Below, piece by piece: positions 1-10,527 of a stretch of 64,000 nt of DNA. Source of the stretch: an uncultured Prochlorococcus sp. (GTDB lineage Bacteria; Cyanobacteriota; Cyanobacteriia; PCC-6307; Cyanobiaceae); NCBI GenBank assembly GCA_902564235.1, contig CACFAG010000002.1:1-64000 (forward strand). The letters are read 5' to 3'. A model generated the notes under the pieces. It did no database searches and was not told the origin of the DNA. It saw nothing but the letters and a program-made list of their open reading frames with translations. A program made the position numbers and the translations under genes. Numbering within the stretch: position 1 is the first letter of the stretch; each line of letters opens with the position of its first letter.

Positions 1-1544
1 GCACTATAACACCATGCAATATGGGTTTAAATAAGTTAGCTATAAAAGCTGAAGAGTCAATAAAAAGATCAGGTGGGATGCCTCAGATGTTTGGGACTAT
101 AACAGTAAGCGATGGCATTTCTATGGGAACAGAGGGCATGAAATATTCCCTAGTTTCAAGAGAAGTCATTGCTGATTCAATTGAAACAGCATGCAATGCT
201 CAGAGTATGGATGGAGTACTTGCGATAGGTGGATGTGATAAAAATATGCCGGGTGCCATGATTGCGATTGCAAGAATGAATATCCCCTCAATTTTTATTT
301 ATGGCGGGACAATAAAGCCTGGGAAATTGCATGGAGAAGATCTTACTGTTGTTAGTGCATTTGAAGCTGTTGGACAATTAACATCAGGCAAAATTAATGA
401 AGAAAGGCTAATCCAAGTTGAGAAAAATTGTATTCCAGGTGCTGGTAGCTGTGGAGGAATGTTTACAGCTAATACAATGTCTGCGGTTATTGAAGTATTA
501 GGGTTAAGTCTTCCTCAAAGTTCCACTATGGCTGCTGAAGATCTTGAAAAAGAACTAAGTGCAGCTAAAAGTGCTGAGATATTAGTCTCTGCAATAGAAA
601 AAGATATAAGACCTCTAGACCTAATGACTAAGAAAGCATTTGAAAATGCCATATCAGTAATTATGGCAATTGGCGGATCAACAAATGCGGTATTGCACAT
701 CTTAGCTATTGCGAATACTGCAGGAATAGATATAAACATTAATGATTTTGAGAGAATCAGACAAAAAGTACCCGTTATTTGTGACCTTAAACCAAGTGGT
801 AAATATGTGACAGTGGATCTTCATAAGGCAGGTGGGATTCCACAAGTAATGAAAATACTTTTGAATGCTGGATTAATTCATGGCGATTGCAAAAACATTG
901 AAGGCAAAACCATCTCAGAATACTTACAGAATATTCCAGATAAGCCTCCAACAAATCAAAATGTCATAAGAGACATAGATAACCCTCTTTATAAAAAAGG
1001 ACATCTAGCGATATTAAAGGGTAACTTGGCGAGCGAAGGTTCTGTAGCCAAAATTAGTGGAGTAAAAAACCCCGTATTAAAAGGTCCCGCAAAGATTTTT
1101 GAAAGTGAAGAGGATTGTTTAAAATCAATATTAAATAACGATATCAAAGCTGGTGATGTTGTTGTTATTAGAAACGAAGGTCCTGTAGGAGGTCCAGGCA
1201 TGAGAGAAATGTTAGCTCCAACATCTGCGATTGTTGGTCAAGGGCTGGGAGAGAAGGTGGCTTTAATTACCGATGGCAGATTTAGCGGAGGGACCTATGG
1301 TCTTGTTGTGGGCCACATAGCTCCAGAGGCTGCTGTAGGAGGAAATATTGCTCTAATAAAACAAGGTGATTTAATTACAGTAGATGCTGTAAAACAACTA
1401 ATAGAAGTTGATTTATCTGACGAAGAATTAGAAAAAAGAAAAAAAGATTGGGTAAAACCTATTCAAAAATACAAAAGAGGAATTCTTTCAAAATATTCAA
1501 GAATCGTAAGCACATCAAGTTTAGGGGCTGTTACTGATTTATAA
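1..1544 (+). CDS. ilvD: Dihydroxy-acid dehydratase, 5' end cut off by the window
   Basis: IlvD dehydrates 2,3-dihydroxy acids to 2-keto acids in valine, leucine and isoleucine synthesis, using an Fe-S cluster. The frame stays open to the left edge: codons before the ATG at 21 read TITPCN, which is the conserved first cluster-cysteine region of the family. The gene therefore begins outside the window and the ATG at 21 is internal. The other two expected cysteines are visible in [10 protein letters not shown] (Cys codon at 234) and [14 protein letters not shown] (Cys codon at 450). The 507 residues after nt 21 are about 50 short of a typical 557-residue IlvD, consistent with a small missing N-terminus. 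It ends 6 nt from the convergent gene at 1551. Identification is secure. Confidence 0.97.
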   Translation, partial: TITPCNMGLNKLAIKAEESIKRSGGMPQMFGTITVSDGISMGTEGMKYSLVSREVIADSIETACNAQSMDGVLAIGGCDKNMPGAMIAIARMNIPSIFIYGGTIKPGKLHGEDLTVVSAFEAVGQLTSGKINEERLIQVEKNCIPGAGSCGGMFTANTMSAVIEVLGLSLPQSSTMAAEDLEKELSAAKSAEILVSAIEKDIRPLDLMTKKAFENAISVIMAIGGSTNAVLHILAIANTAGIDININDFERIRQKVPVICDLKPSGKYVTVDLHKAGGIPQVMKILLNAGLIHGDCKNIEGKTISEYLQNIPDKPPTNQNVIRDIDNPLYKKGHLAILKGNLASEGSVAKISGVKNPVLKGPAKIFESEEDCLKSILNNDIKAGDVVVIRNEGPVGGPGMREMLAPTSAIVGQGLGEKVALITDGRFSGGTYGLVVGHIAPEAAVGGNIALIKQGDLITVDAVKQLIEVDLSDEELEKRKKDWVKPIQKYKRGILSKYSRIVSTSSLGAVTDL

Positions 1545-1550
1545 ATCAGC

Positions 1551-1952
1551 TCAAATTTTATTTTCATAATCAATAAAACTTTTTATCCTATTTGCTAAAT
1601 TTTCCAATCTAGCACTGTATTTTGGTGAGTTGCATTTTTTCCCATTATTGCTATCCATCCATAATGTTTTAACTCCACACCACAATATTGGTTCATCAGG
1701 AAAATTAAGCTTAGAGATTACTAGAACCAACTCTTTATTTGATTTAAAAAGTTCTAATTCAAGATCATAAATTTCTAATCTTTTACCTTCTTTATCTCGA
1801 CATAAGATGTTAACTGTTAAATCGATATTTTCATCTTCGAATTCGTACTCACCATTTATTTTTACTACAGAATGAACAAAAGGTTTATTTGTTAAATCTG
1901 CTGACTTAGCGATTAAGCTCTCTATATTTTTAGGTGGATTTTCAAATAACAC
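1551..1952 (-). CDS. Hypothetical protein, 133 aa
   Basis: I do not recognise this family with certainty. The protein is soluble, with no signal peptide or membrane segment, and has alternating hydrophobic strands in the middle (for example LELELFKSNKELVLVISKL) followed by an ILWCGVKTLWMD segment and a helical end. Its start overlaps the stop of the upstream CIA30-domain gene by 11 nt, so the two are probably translationally coupled and expressed together. The overlap and normal codon use argue for a real gene. Function unknown. Confidence 0.75.
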   Translation of the reverse strand: MLFENPPKNIESLIAKSADLTNKPFVHSVVKINGEYEFEDENIDLTVNILCRDKEGKRLEIYDLELELFKSNKELVLVISKLNFPDEPILWCGVKTLWMDSNNGKKCNSPKYSARLENLANRIKSFIDYENKI

Positions 1953-2490
1953 TTATTGATTTTATTAATACTTTTATTGAACCCTTTTTAAACTCACTAT
2001 TAAGTAATCCATCATCACCGAACTTAGAGTGTAGTAGTTGCAATCTTTTAATTTTAGATGGCTTGAATTTAAATGGAAAACGTACTTTATTAGCTCTTAC
2101 TGAAGGTTTTAACTCACTAAAAGGAATTTGAACATTTGTTGTCCCGAACTTTTTTGTTGGGAATGATTTAATCCATCTAAGTCCACCCGGAATAAATTCG
2201 GTTAGTCCTAGTAGATCATCTTCACAAGCGACAGCAAATTTAAAAGTTCTTCCTTTTCCATCAATATTTAATTCAAAGGATGAATAGTCAGATACATTTA
2301 AAAAAGGTTTATATATAGACGATCTACAACTAACAAATCCTCCTGCTTTCTCGACAATATTACCCTTTAATATCAAACCCGAATTTGAAATTTCACAAAA
2401 AGCTGAACTTGATCCGCCCATAACAGTATCATTTAATGTTTCCCAACCATCGAATTCCTTTTTCTGGAATAAAAATTTTTTCTTACTCAT
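1942..2490 (-). CDS. CIA30-family (NDUFAF1-like) protein
   Basis: The sequence fits the CIA30 family, related to the complex I assembly factor NDUFAF1: a GWETLNDTVMGGSSSAF start, a SCRSSIYKPFLNVSDYSSFEL block and a final strand region where PFSELKPSVRANKVRFP and LLHSKFGDDG would sit in a galactose-binding-like beta sandwich. At 182 aa it is a single-domain version without a Rossmann dehydratase fusion, as in other cyanobacteria. The family link is by motif; a role in NDH-1 assembly here is inference. It overlaps the 133-aa gene downstream and is 30 nt from the end of pgl on the same strand. Confidence 0.85.
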   Translation of the reverse strand: MSKKKFLFQKKEFDGWETLNDTVMGGSSSAFCEISNSGLILKGNIVEKAGGFVSCRSSIYKPFLNVSDYSSFELNIDGKGRTFKFAVACEDDLLGLTEFIPGGLRWIKSFPTKKFGTTNVQIPFSELKPSVRANKVRFPFKFKPSKIKRLQLLHSKFGDDGLLNSEFKKGSIKVLIKSISVI

Positions 2491-2520
2491 TAAATAATTT
2501 AAATTATTAATTGACTTTAA

Positions 2521-3258
2521 CTAAATTTCCAATTCTTTTGCTGATTCCTGATCACAAAATATTGAAATTTGATTGATAGATTTTATTAATTTTGATGGTG
2601 TTCTATCTGATGGCTCTTTTTCTTCTAATAACCTTTCAAGAGCAATTCTTTTAGAAGCTCCACTAACTAAAAATACTATCTTTGAAGAAGCCGAAAGAAC
2701 CTTTGGAGTTAGTGAAATTCTTTTTAAACCTTTACCTTCATTAAAGATAACAAAATCATCTACATTATTATTTTTTTGATAAGGGAATAGTGAGGCTGTA
2801 TGACCATCGTCTCCAAGACCTAATAATGTTAAATCAAAAGTTGGAGGGTTTGATCCGCATTTTTCAAATAATTTAGAAATAAATTGATTTTTTGTAGCTT
2901 TATCATCAGCATTTAAATCATTGAAAATTTCATAAAAAAAAGCTTTAGATCCAAAATTAGTTAACAATGAATTCTTCAACATTAACGAGTTACTCAATTC
3001 TGAATTTGGATCAACACATCTCTCATCCCCTAAAAAGACATCAACCATATCCCATCTAAGATCACTATTTGATAAAAGCTTATAGACAGATTTAGGAGTT
3101 GAACCTCCACTTACACAAAATTTGAACCTGTCTTTCTTTTTTAAAGTATGAATAATGTGACTTTCAATAAACTTAAAAACCGCTGTAGATAGCTCTAACT
3201 TGTCTTTATAAATGTTAAGTGTGTATCCATTTTTAACCTTTTCAATCATTTCATCCAT
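2521..3258 (-). CDS. pgl: 6-phosphogluconolactonase
   Basis: Pgl hydrolyses 6-phosphogluconolactone to 6-phosphogluconate, the second step of the oxidative pentose phosphate pathway. The 245-aa length is typical of the NagB/Pgl fold. Diagnostic blocks are FCVSGGSTPKSVYKLL, VFLGDERCVDP, TLLGLGDDGHTASLFP and VFLVSGASKRIALERL. The ATG at 3258 lies inside the end of gnd (13-nt overlap); a second ATG at 3249 would shorten the overlap. Gnd, the next enzyme of the pathway, is immediately upstream, so the pair forms a coupled OPP unit. Confidence 0.95.
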   Translation of the reverse strand: MDEMIEKVKNGYTLNIYKDKLELSTAVFKFIESHIIHTLKKKDRFKFCVSGGSTPKSVYKLLSNSDLRWDMVDVFLGDERCVDPNSELSNSLMLKNSLLTNFGSKAFFYEIFNDLNADDKATKNQFISKLFEKCGSNPPTFDLTLLGLGDDGHTASLFPYQKNNNVDDFVIFNEGKGLKRISLTPKVLSASSKIVFLVSGASKRIALERLLEEKEPSDRTPSKLIKSINQISIFCDQESAKELEI

Positions 3259-4664
3259 TCAGTATGAAAACTACCTTCCTTATCAATTCTTTCATATGTA
3301 TGAGAGCCAAAACAATCTCTCATTGCCTGAACAAGGTTCTGAGGAAGTCTATTGGTTCTATAACTATTTAAATAATCTAAGGTACTTGATAGACATGGGA
3401 CTGGTATGCCAGCTTTTGTGGATAAAGAAACAACCTTAGCTAAGTTATCTAATCTTGTCGCAATTTCATTATTGAACCAATCATCAAAAATTAAATTTTT
3501 AAGATTAGGATCTTTGCTATAAGCATCTTGAATTTTACTTAATAATTTTGATCTAATTATGCAACCACCTTTCCATATTTGAGCAATTGACGGCATATTC
3601 AAACCATAGTTATATACTGCAGATGCCTCTCTTAAAATGTCCATACCCTGGGCATAGCTAGCAATTGTGGCAAGGACTACAGCATCAAATAAAGGTTTCA
3701 TTCCTTCTGATATATTTCCTAAATCAAAATCCTCTATCTCTTTAGATGGAATAGTTTTTTCAATCTCACTGCGTTGTTCTTTTAAAGAACTCATTACTCT
3801 TGCATTTAAAGATGCATAAATAGTTGGGACTGATACCCCCAGTTCTAGAGCACTTACAACAGTCCATAACCCTGTACCTTTCTGGCCAGCTTTATCTAAT
3901 ATTTTTTCCACGACATCATCTCCAGTTATCTCATCTTTTGTATTTAGACAAATCTCTGTTATCTCAACAAGATAAGAAGCTAATTCATCAGTATTATTCC
4001 AAATACCAAATACCTCTGACATTTGCTGACCGTTCATACCTTTGACTCTCTTCATAAGGTCATAAGCTTCTGCAAGTATTTGTTCAATTCCATATTCAAT
4101 TCCGTTATGAACAGTTTTCACAAAATGACCTGAGCCTCCTGGTCCAACATATGCAACACATGGTCCGTCTTCAACTTTGGCAGCCATTTTTGTTAATAAG
4201 CTTTCTATTGCATCATATGAAGCCTTAGTACCACCGGGCATCATACTTGGACCCTCTAACGCTCCTTTGGCCCCTCCAGAGACTCCCATCCCAATGTATC
4301 CAAAACTTTTACTTTCAAGAGTATTCACCCTTCTTTCTGTATCTTTAAATTGAGAGTTGCCGCCATCTATTAATAAATCTCCCTCCTCGAGATATCCAGA
4401 AATATTATCAATGACAGCATCTGTTGCGGGCCCAGCTTTTACCATCATTAGAATTCTTCTAGGTCTCTCTAGCTTATTAACAAATTCTTGAAGAGTTTCA
4501 GCTCCTTCTATATTCTTCCCAAGGCCACGACTCTGTAAAAATTCTTCGGTTTTTGAGTAAGTCCTATTAAAAACTACACTAGAAAATCCATTTCTCTCTG
4601 CGTTAAGAACTAAATTTTCGCCCATAACACCAAGACCTATTAAACCAAAATGTGCCTTGGACAT
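3246..4664 (-). CDS. gnd: 6-phosphogluconate dehydrogenase (decarboxylating)
   Basis: Oxidises 6-phosphogluconate to ribulose-5-phosphate, CO2 and NADPH, the source of reductant at night. At 472 aa it has the usual long-form length. The N-terminal Rossmann motif GLIGLGVMGENL spans residues 7-18, LIDGGNSQFKDTERR follows, and the catalytic GGSGHFVKTVHNGIEYG and C-terminal YNYGLNMPSIAQIWKGGCIIRS blocks are intact. It overlaps pgl by 13 nt and lies 95 nt downstream of glgC on the same strand, so carbon storage and oxidative sugar breakdown are arranged in sequence. Confidence 0.97.
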   Translation of the reverse strand: MSKAHFGLIGLGVMGENLVLNAERNGFSSVVFNRTYSKTEEFLQSRGLGKNIEGAETLQEFVNKLERPRRILMMVKAGPATDAVIDNISGYLEEGDLLIDGGNSQFKDTERRVNTLESKSFGYIGMGVSGGAKGALEGPSMMPGGTKASYDAIESLLTKMAAKVEDGPCVAYVGPGGSGHFVKTVHNGIEYGIEQILAEAYDLMKRVKGMNGQQMSEVFGIWNNTDELASYLVEITEICLNTKDEITGDDVVEKILDKAGQKGTGLWTVVSALELGVSVPTIYASLNARVMSSLKEQRSEIEKTIPSKEIEDFDLGNISEGMKPLFDAVVLATIASYAQGMDILREASAVYNYGLNMPSIAQIWKGGCIIRSKLLSKIQDAYSKDPNLKNLIFDDWFNNEIATRLDNLAKVVSLSTKAGIPVPCLSSTLDYLNSYRTNRLPQNLVQAMRDCFGSHTYERIDKEGSFHTEWMK

Positions 4665-4759
4665 AAAAAATTAAAAAACTCAATAAATACAGTGTGCCTA
4701 CAACTCAACAAAATTGCTCAAAAAAAATACTTATGTCAGCGAAAAATGATGGAAAAGAT

Positions 4760-6055
4760 TTAAATAACAGTTCCATTTGCAATAGTTGCATTTTTAACTA
4801 CTACAACAATTCCATTTCTGATATAAAAGCCTAATTCTGGCTTGTCTGCTTCTTCTACTCGATCTTTATTAATGATCACGACATTATCGCCAATTCTTGT
4901 ATTCTTATCAAGAATTGCTCTTTTTACAGTAGTCCCTTCACCTACTCCAAGAGGAGTTCCGCCCCCTTTTCTTAATTCAATCCTCTCTTCAGGGGATTCA
5001 AAGAAATCGGCTCCCATAACAAGAGTATCCTCAAGAACTGAGTCACTTTCAATCCTGCTTCTTACTCCTAAAACACAATGTAAAATACTGCATGACTTCA
5101 AGATTGTACCTTCACAAACTATTGAATCAGTAATTTGAGCATCTACAAGTTTAGAAGGGGGTAAAAATCTAGGTCTAGTATAAATTGGAAATTTCTCATC
5201 ATAAAAACTAAATGGAGGTTTTGGTTGCTCAGTCAATGCAAGGTTTGACTCAAAGAATGCCCCAATGGTGCCGATATCTTCCCAATAATCATCAAATACA
5301 TAACTTTTAAGAGTATCGCCTCTATTGAGGGCTTCTGGAATTATGTCCTTACCAAAATCCGTATAATTAGGGAATTTATTTAAAAGATCGAAGAGAGTAT
5401 TTCTGCTAAAAACGTAAATACCCATAGAGGCTAGATATGGTTTTTCGGCAGCTGACTCCTTACTTAATCCAAATTTTGAAGTATCTACTGCCATTGCCTT
5501 CAACTTCTCTCCAGTAGGCTTTTCACTAAATTCTTTTATATTTCCCACATCATCGGTTCTCATTAAGCCAAAACCTTCTGCTTGAGCTTCATCAACAGGC
5601 AAAGCTGCAACAGTTAAATCAGCACCATTATCTCTATGATGTTGAACAAATAAACTGTAGTCCATTCTGTACAGTTGATCACCTGACAATATTAAATATT
5701 CATCAACATCCCATTCTTGAAATAACCATTGGTATTTTCTTACAGCATCAGCAGTACCTTCAAACCACTTCGGACTATCAGGAGTCTGTTGTGCCGCTAA
5801 AACCTCCACAAATCCTTGGCCGAAAGGGCCATTTAAATTATAGGTTCTACCTATATGTCTATTTAGAGATGCACTATTGAACTGGGTCAATACGTACATT
5901 TTTTCAATGCCTGAATTTATACAATTACTAATCGGAATATCTATCAAACGATACTTACCTGCCAATGGCACAGCAGGTTTAGCCCTCATTTTTGTTAGAG
6001 GGTAAAGTCTAGAACCTTTTCCTCCTCCGAGGATTATGGCCAACACACGCTTCAT
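4760..6055 (-). CDS. glgC: Glucose-1-phosphate adenylyltransferase (ADP-glucose pyrophosphorylase)
   Basis: Makes ADP-glucose from ATP and glucose-1-phosphate, the committed step of glycogen synthesis. The 431-aa length is typical of cyanobacterial GlgC. The nucleotide-binding start [20 protein letters not shown] is at residues 7-26, followed by [27 protein letters not shown] and the left-handed beta-helix end with [12 protein letters not shown]-terminal lysines that bind the activator 3-phosphoglycerate in cyanobacterial enzymes are plausibly present near [20 protein letters not shown]. It is 95 nt upstream of gnd, same strand. Confidence 0.97.
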   Translation of the reverse strand: MKRVLAIILGGGKGSRLYPLTKMRAKPAVPLAGKYRLIDIPISNCINSGIEKMYVLTQFNSASLNRHIGRTYNLNGPFGQGFVEVLAAQQTPDSPKWFEGTADAVRKYQWLFQEWDVDEYLILSGDQLYRMDYSLFVQHHRDNGADLTVAALPVDEAQAEGFGLMRTDDVGNIKEFSEKPTGEKLKAMAVDTSKFGLSKESAAEKPYLASMGIYVFSRNTLFDLLNKFPNYTDFGKDIIPEALNRGDTLKSYVFDDYWEDIGTIGAFFESNLALTEQPKPPFSFYDEKFPIYTRPRFLPPSKLVDAQITDSIVCEGTILKSCSILHCVLGVRSRIESDSVLEDTLVMGADFFESPEERIELRKGGGTPLGVGEGTTVKRAILDKNTRIGDNVVIINKDRVEEADKPELGFYIRNGIVVVVKNATIANGTVI

Positions 6056-6185
6056 TCAATCTAATGGAGGTAGATATACAACTACTTAAAGTAACTGATT
6101 ATGGGCATATTTAGAAATACAAATGGTCAGTTTACAAAGGTATTTCGATAAATCACTGGAAAAACTTAATATAAATCGAAAAAAG

Positions 6186-7496
6186 TTAGTTATTTTTATC
6201 CTCATCCACCAAAGAAAACAATTTTTCAACGATTTTCAAAGAAACTTGTCTTTCTTCTCTTGATTGAGGACTTCTCAACTTGGTGACCGGCGTATGAAGT
6301 ATTTTATTAATTATTCCTTTAGTCAGAGCTTCCACAACTTTTCTTTCACGAGCCGAAAAATCTGGTCCCATTCTGCTAAGTGCTTTTTGCAATTCCTCTT
6401 TTCTAATTAACTCCAAATCTGATCTAAGTTTATTAATTACTGGAACGGCCTCTAAACTTGCCCACCATTCTAGAAAAATGATCCTTTCTTCTTCTACTAA
6501 AGATTCCGCTTCCTTTGCTATTTTCTGTCTAAATTCTTGATTTCTTGAAACGACCTCTTGTAAGTCATCAACATCAAATGATTTTACAAATTCATGTTTT
6601 TTGACATCATTAGATATATTTCTCGGTACACCAATATCAATGAATTTAAGTCTATTACTCAAATTTATTTTTTCAATTTTTGTGAGATCAATTATTGGCT
6701 CTTCAGAAGCAGTACTGGTGAAAACAAGCGAAGATAATGATATGTTTTCTTCTAATTCGTTTAACCCTCTACAAATAATCTCTAAATCAGGGAAGTCTTG
6801 AGCAAGATTTAATGCTCTATCAATATTTCTATTTAAAAGGATAAGCTTATGACATCCTTTTGATTTTAAATGAGTTATTAAAAGCCTACTCATTCGTCCG
6901 GCGCCAACAACAAGAACGTTCTCTGATTCCAAACTTACAAGAGTATCAAAACCCTTTTCTTGTCCAATTTTTAATTGAGCAAGTTCTACCGCTGCTGAAC
7001 TGATTGACACAGCTCCAGTTCCTAAATTTGTTTCGGATCTTACTTTTTTACCTGTACTAACTGATTGAGTTAATAATCTATTAAGAATTGGTCCAGTAGA
7101 TTGATTCTCTTGACCTAATCTCATCATTTTTTTTACCTGCGAAAGGATTTGTCCTTCCCCTAAAACGAGGCTATCGAGTCCTGCCGAGACTTTCATTAAA
7201 TGCAAAACTGCTTCTTCCTGTCTAAAACAAAAAAGATGTGGATTTAAATTTTCAAAAATAATTCCAGAATATTCTGATATAAATTCTTTAATAGATGAAA
7301 TTCCGGTATTTTTATCCTTTACTAGCGCATATATTTCCAGCCTATTACAAGTACTTAAAATTGACACCTCTAATACATCAGAGAGAGCTTTTAATGCTTT
7401 CAATGACTCTGTTATGGATTGGTCAGGAATACTTAACTTCTCACGCACTTCGACAGGTGCCGTGCGATGACTCAGTCCGACGACAACAATATGCAT
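6186..7496 (-). CDS. hemA: Glutamyl-tRNA reductase
   Basis: Reduces Glu-tRNA(Glu) to glutamate-1-semialdehyde, the committed step to ALA and hence to heme, chlorophyll and bilins. The 436-aa protein has GLSHRTAPVEVREKLSI at the N-terminus, the catalytic Cys50 in ILSTCNRLEIYA, GLDSLVLGEGQILSQVK, the NADPH-binding VVGAGRMSRLLITHLKSKG, and the C-terminal dimerisation helix. It starts 18 nt downstream of glpX on the same strand and may be co-transcribed with it. Chlorophyll synthesis is also represented in the window by chlP, and bilin synthesis by pcyA. Confidence 0.97.
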   Translation of the reverse strand: MHIVVVGLSHRTAPVEVREKLSIPDQSITESLKALKALSDVLEVSILSTCNRLEIYALVKDKNTGISSIKEFISEYSGIIFENLNPHLFCFRQEEAVLHLMKVSAGLDSLVLGEGQILSQVKKMMRLGQENQSTGPILNRLLTQSVSTGKKVRSETNLGTGAVSISSAAVELAQLKIGQEKGFDTLVSLESENVLVVGAGRMSRLLITHLKSKGCHKLILLNRNIDRALNLAQDFPDLEIICRGLNELEENISLSSLVFTSTASEEPIIDLTKIEKINLSNRLKFIDIGVPRNISNDVKKHEFVKSFDVDDLQEVVSRNQEFRQKIAKEAESLVEEERIIFLEWWASLEAVPVINKLRSDLELIRKEELQKALSRMGPDFSARERKVVEALTKGIINKILHTPVTKLRSPQSREERQVSLKIVEKLFSLVDEDKNN

Positions 7497-7514
7497 AAAA
7501 TTAAAAGTGAATTT

Positions 7515-8516
7515 TTAAAGGCTGATACTCTTAGCACCATCTTTTATATGAACAGTGTTTGTGAACCTTGCAGTGCTATCTAATGTACTAATAACTAGAC
7601 TACTTGTTCTAACACAATCCCTTTCAAATTTAACTCCGTCAAATAATAATCCATCCGTTATTCCACTTCCAGCGAAAACAACATTTTCTCCCGATGCCAA
7701 TTCATTCGCTTCATAGATTTTATCTATATCTGTTATGCCCATTTCATTAAGACGTTTTATATTTCCTTCTTTTGTATAATCAGCCCATTCAGAAGTTTGA
7801 GCGATTGCTGGATCATAAACTAGTTGTCCTTGAAAGTGTCCGCCGAGAGCTCTCATTGCAGCAGCTGAAATAACACCCTCTGGTGCTGCACCTATACCCA
7901 TCAAGCAATGTGTTCCAGTTCCTGCAAAACCACATGCAATCGCAGCTTGAACATCACCATCAGAAATCGGTTGTACTTTTGCACCACATCCTCGAATCTC
8001 TTTAATTAAATCTTTATGCCTAGTTCTATCCATTACAACTACAGTAAGCTCATCAATAGAGAGGCCCAAGCAATCACTTAGTATCTTCAAGTTTTCAGTA
8101 GCTGAATTTCTAATATCTACTTTACCTTTGGCCGCAGGAGGAGCTGCTAATTTGTTCATGTAAAAATCAGGGGCATTGAAAAGACCACCCGTATCAGAGG
8201 CGGCTAAAACCGCCATAGAACCTCTTTGATTATTCGCACAAAGATTTGTTCCTTCACAAGGATCTACTGCAAAGTCAACCCCTGGGCCATTTCCACTACC
8301 AACTTCTTCACCTATATAAAGCATAGGTGCTTCATCTCGTTCACCTTCTCCAATAACAATTTTCCCTTTCATTTCAATTTTGCCCATTCGCAATCTCATT
8401 GCTTCTACAGCTGCAGCATCAGCTTCATCTTTTTGACCAAGTCCTGTTAGTTTTGCTGAGGCAATAGCTGCTTGCTCGACAACTTCGAGAATTTCTTGAA
8501 TTAAAGTTTGATTCAC
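7515..8516 (-). CDS. glpX: Class II fructose-1,6-bisphosphatase / sedoheptulose-1,7-bisphosphatase
   Basis: In cyanobacteria the GlpX-type enzyme dephosphorylates both FBP and SBP in the Calvin cycle. The 333-aa protein shows the metal/phosphate motifs of the lithium-sensitive phosphatase fold: [33 protein letters not shown] and [20 protein letters not shown]. It diverges from rpe, another Calvin/pentose phosphate gene, across a 187-nt intergenic region that must contain both promoters. It precedes hemA by 18 nt. Dual FBP/SBP specificity is known for the family in cyanobacteria, not shown here. Confidence 0.95.
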   Translation of the reverse strand: MNQTLIQEILEVVEQAAIASAKLTGLGQKDEADAAAVEAMRLRMGKIEMKGKIVIGEGERDEAPMLYIGEEVGSGNGPGVDFAVDPCEGTNLCANNQRGSMAVLAASDTGGLFNAPDFYMNKLAAPPAAKGKVDIRNSATENLKILSDCLGLSIDELTVVVMDRTRHKDLIKEIRGCGAKVQPISDGDVQAAIACGFAGTGTHCLMGIGAAPEGVISAAAMRALGGHFQGQLVYDPAIAQTSEWADYTKEGNIKRLNEMGITDIDKIYEANELASGENVVFAGSGITDGLLFDGVKFERDCVRTSSLVISTLDSTARFTNTVHIKDGAKSISL

Positions 8517-8703
8517 AATTAAATTTTGAGGATTTTCTTAAAGGTTTTGAGTATGATCTCATAAAAAATGTCATTTTTTATAAGAATTATTATGCTAGTA
8601 AGCTTTTTTTAACTCTTTACAGGTGATACTTTATCAGGCCGTGACTTGAAATTAGGAATAAACAACTAAATATAGTATCTTTATTAAATATTTTAAAAAT
8701 TAA
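8517..8703. other. Divergent promoter region between glpX and rpe
   Basis: A 187-nt AT-rich gap separates two carbon-metabolism genes read in opposite directions. No open frame of coding appearance was seen. It must hold the promoters of both; I could not pick out convincing -10/-35 pairs by eye. Confidence 0.6.
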
Positions 8704-9462
8704 ATGACTGAGTCAAATCAAACAATTTTAGCTGGTGTTAATAGACCAATTCAAATAATTCCTTCAGTTTTACCAGCAGATTGGGCAAATATGGGGGCAT
8801 GCGTGAAAGAGCTCGAGGAAGCTGGGGTAGATAGAATTCAATTTGATGTAATGGATGGGAATTTCGTGCCAAATCTTACATTCGGTCCTGAAATGATTGC
8901 GGCATGCAGAAAATATTGCAAAGTCCCTTTTGAAACTCAATTAATGGTGAGTCAATACAACTGCGAAACCATGCTTGATTCTTATGTAAATGCTACAAAA
9001 GGAGCGAATGGTGAACCAGGAGTAGTAATAGCTCATGCCGAAGCAAATATTCATTTGCATAGAGTTCTAGGAAGAATAAGAGATTTAGGAGGATCTCCTT
9101 CTGTTGCATTGAACCCTCATACTCCTTTTGAAATGATTAAAAACATAATGGATATGGTTGATCATGTATTGGTTATGACAGTTAATCCAGGCTTTGGAGG
9201 ACAAGCTTATATACCAACAATGCTTAATAAAATAAGAGAAATAAGAAACTTTATTACCGAAAAAAACTTAGATGTCGACATTGAAGTTGATGGGGGAATA
9301 AAAGCAAATTGGACTATTTCACAATGTGCCGATGCTGGTGCTAATTGTTTTATTGCAGGTAGCGGAATGTTTGCTTACCCAACATTAAAAGAAGGATGTG
9401 ATGACTTGAGAAAAGTTGCACAAGAAGCACAAAAAGGGAATGTTCTTTCAGAACCTCAATAA
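8704..9462 (+). CDS. rpe: Ribulose-phosphate 3-epimerase
   Basis: Interconverts ribulose-5-phosphate and xylulose-5-phosphate in the Calvin cycle and pentose phosphate pathway. The 252-aa TIM barrel has IIPSVLPADWANMG, the signature RIQFDVMDGNFVPNLTFGP, VLVMTVNPGFGGQAY and IEVDGGIKANW, with the metal-binding His/Asp positions preserved. The end is 21 nt from the convergent ccsA stop. With gnd, pgl and glpX nearby, the first 10 kb concentrates sugar-phosphate enzymes. Confidence 0.97.
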   Translation: MTESNQTILAGVNRPIQIIPSVLPADWANMGACVKELEEAGVDRIQFDVMDGNFVPNLTFGPEMIAACRKYCKVPFETQLMVSQYNCETMLDSYVNATKGANGEPGVVIAHAEANIHLHRVLGRIRDLGGSPSVALNPHTPFEMIKNIMDMVDHVLVMTVNPGFGGQAYIPTMLNKIREIRNFITEKNLDVDIEVDGGIKANWTISQCADAGANCFIAGSGMFAYPTLKEGCDDLRKVAQEAQKGNVLSEPQ

Positions 9463-9483
9463 ATATTCTGGATGATTAAGAAA

Positions 9484-10413
9484 TCACCCAAATATCCATC
9501 CATAACTATGCAAACCTATTCCTAAAAAATTAACTCCTAAATAACATACCAAAACAACTAAAAAGCCTGTAGATGCTAATAATGCTGGTTTGCGTCCTTG
9601 CCAACCCTTGCTTATTCTCATGTGCAGATAAGCGGCATAAAACAACCATGAGATAAATGCCCATGTTTCTTTTGGATCCCAACTCCACCATGTGCCCCAG
9701 GCCTCATTAGCCCAAACTGCACCTGAAATTAAACCGAGAGTCAAAAGAACAAAACCTACTAATATAGAACGATAACTTAATGTATCTAATTCTTCTGAAT
9801 GAGAAAATTCAATAGGTTCAACTAAATCATTCACGGGATAGCTATTTGAAAGTTTAAATCCTCCGATACCTGTAGAACTACTTCTGATTTGAAGTGGCTT
9901 ATTGTTATTGATGAACAAAACGGACATTGAAAGTAAAGAACCTATTATTAATGCTGCATAACTAAGCATTACGACGCTAACATGCATTACTAACCAACTG
10001 GACCTTAAAGCTGGAACTAAATTGGATGATAATTTCAAATCCTCAGGTAAAACAAAACAAGCAAAAGCCACAGTCAGTAACTCAATAGGTATAGCAATTG
10101 AGGGAATTATTGGAGCTTGGTATTCTCTTTCAACCAATAGTTGACCTAATGTGATACCCCAAGTAAGGAAATAAAGAGATTCATACAAATTGCTAATAGG
10201 AAAGTGCCCAGAAATTGACCACCTAAAAAGTAATTGTAATGTTATTAATAAGTTCACTAAAATCGTAATGAGTCTTACAGCAGTAGAAGACTTTTTTTTA
10301 AAAACTGCACCCAAAGATATTGGTAAGTTAATTAATAAAAAATAAAAAACTAAAAGACCTAAAACTGAAACCGGTTCATATATTAAATTTTTAAAAAAAT
10401 TATCTAGTATCAT
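9484..10413 (-). CDS. ccsA: Cytochrome c biogenesis protein CcsA (System II heme handling)
   Basis: CcsA delivers heme for attachment to c-type cytochromes in the thylakoid lumen together with Ccs1/CcsB. The 309-aa protein is polytopic with about eight hydrophobic segments. The tryptophan-rich WWD heme-binding loop is clear at residues 233-252 (GAVWANEAWGTWWSWDPKET), flanked by candidate axial histidines at His144 and His264. It lies 114 nt downstream of lptB on the same strand. Ccs1 is not adjacent, so the partner must be encoded elsewhere. Confidence 0.95.
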   Translation of the reverse strand: MILDNFFKNLIYEPVSVLGLLVFYFLLINLPISLGAVFKKKSSTAVRLITILVNLLITLQLLFRWSISGHFPISNLYESLYFLTWGITLGQLLVEREYQAPIIPSIAIPIELLTVAFACFVLPEDLKLSSNLVPALRSSWLVMHVSVVMLSYAALIIGSLLSMSVLFINNNKPLQIRSSSTGIGGFKLSNSYPVNDLVEPIEFSHSEELDTLSYRSILVGFVLLTLGLISGAVWANEAWGTWWSWDPKETWAFISWLFYAAYLHMRISKGWQGRKPALLASTGFLVVLVCYLGVNFLGIGLHSYGWIFG

Positions 10414-10527
10414 TTCTAGAAATTTCTCAAGTTTTAATATTCAATGACAACCAAATAATAATTAAAATCATTCTCATATGAGTAAATCTTTAATAATAAA
10501 GTTTTAATTTATTTTAAAAAAAGAATT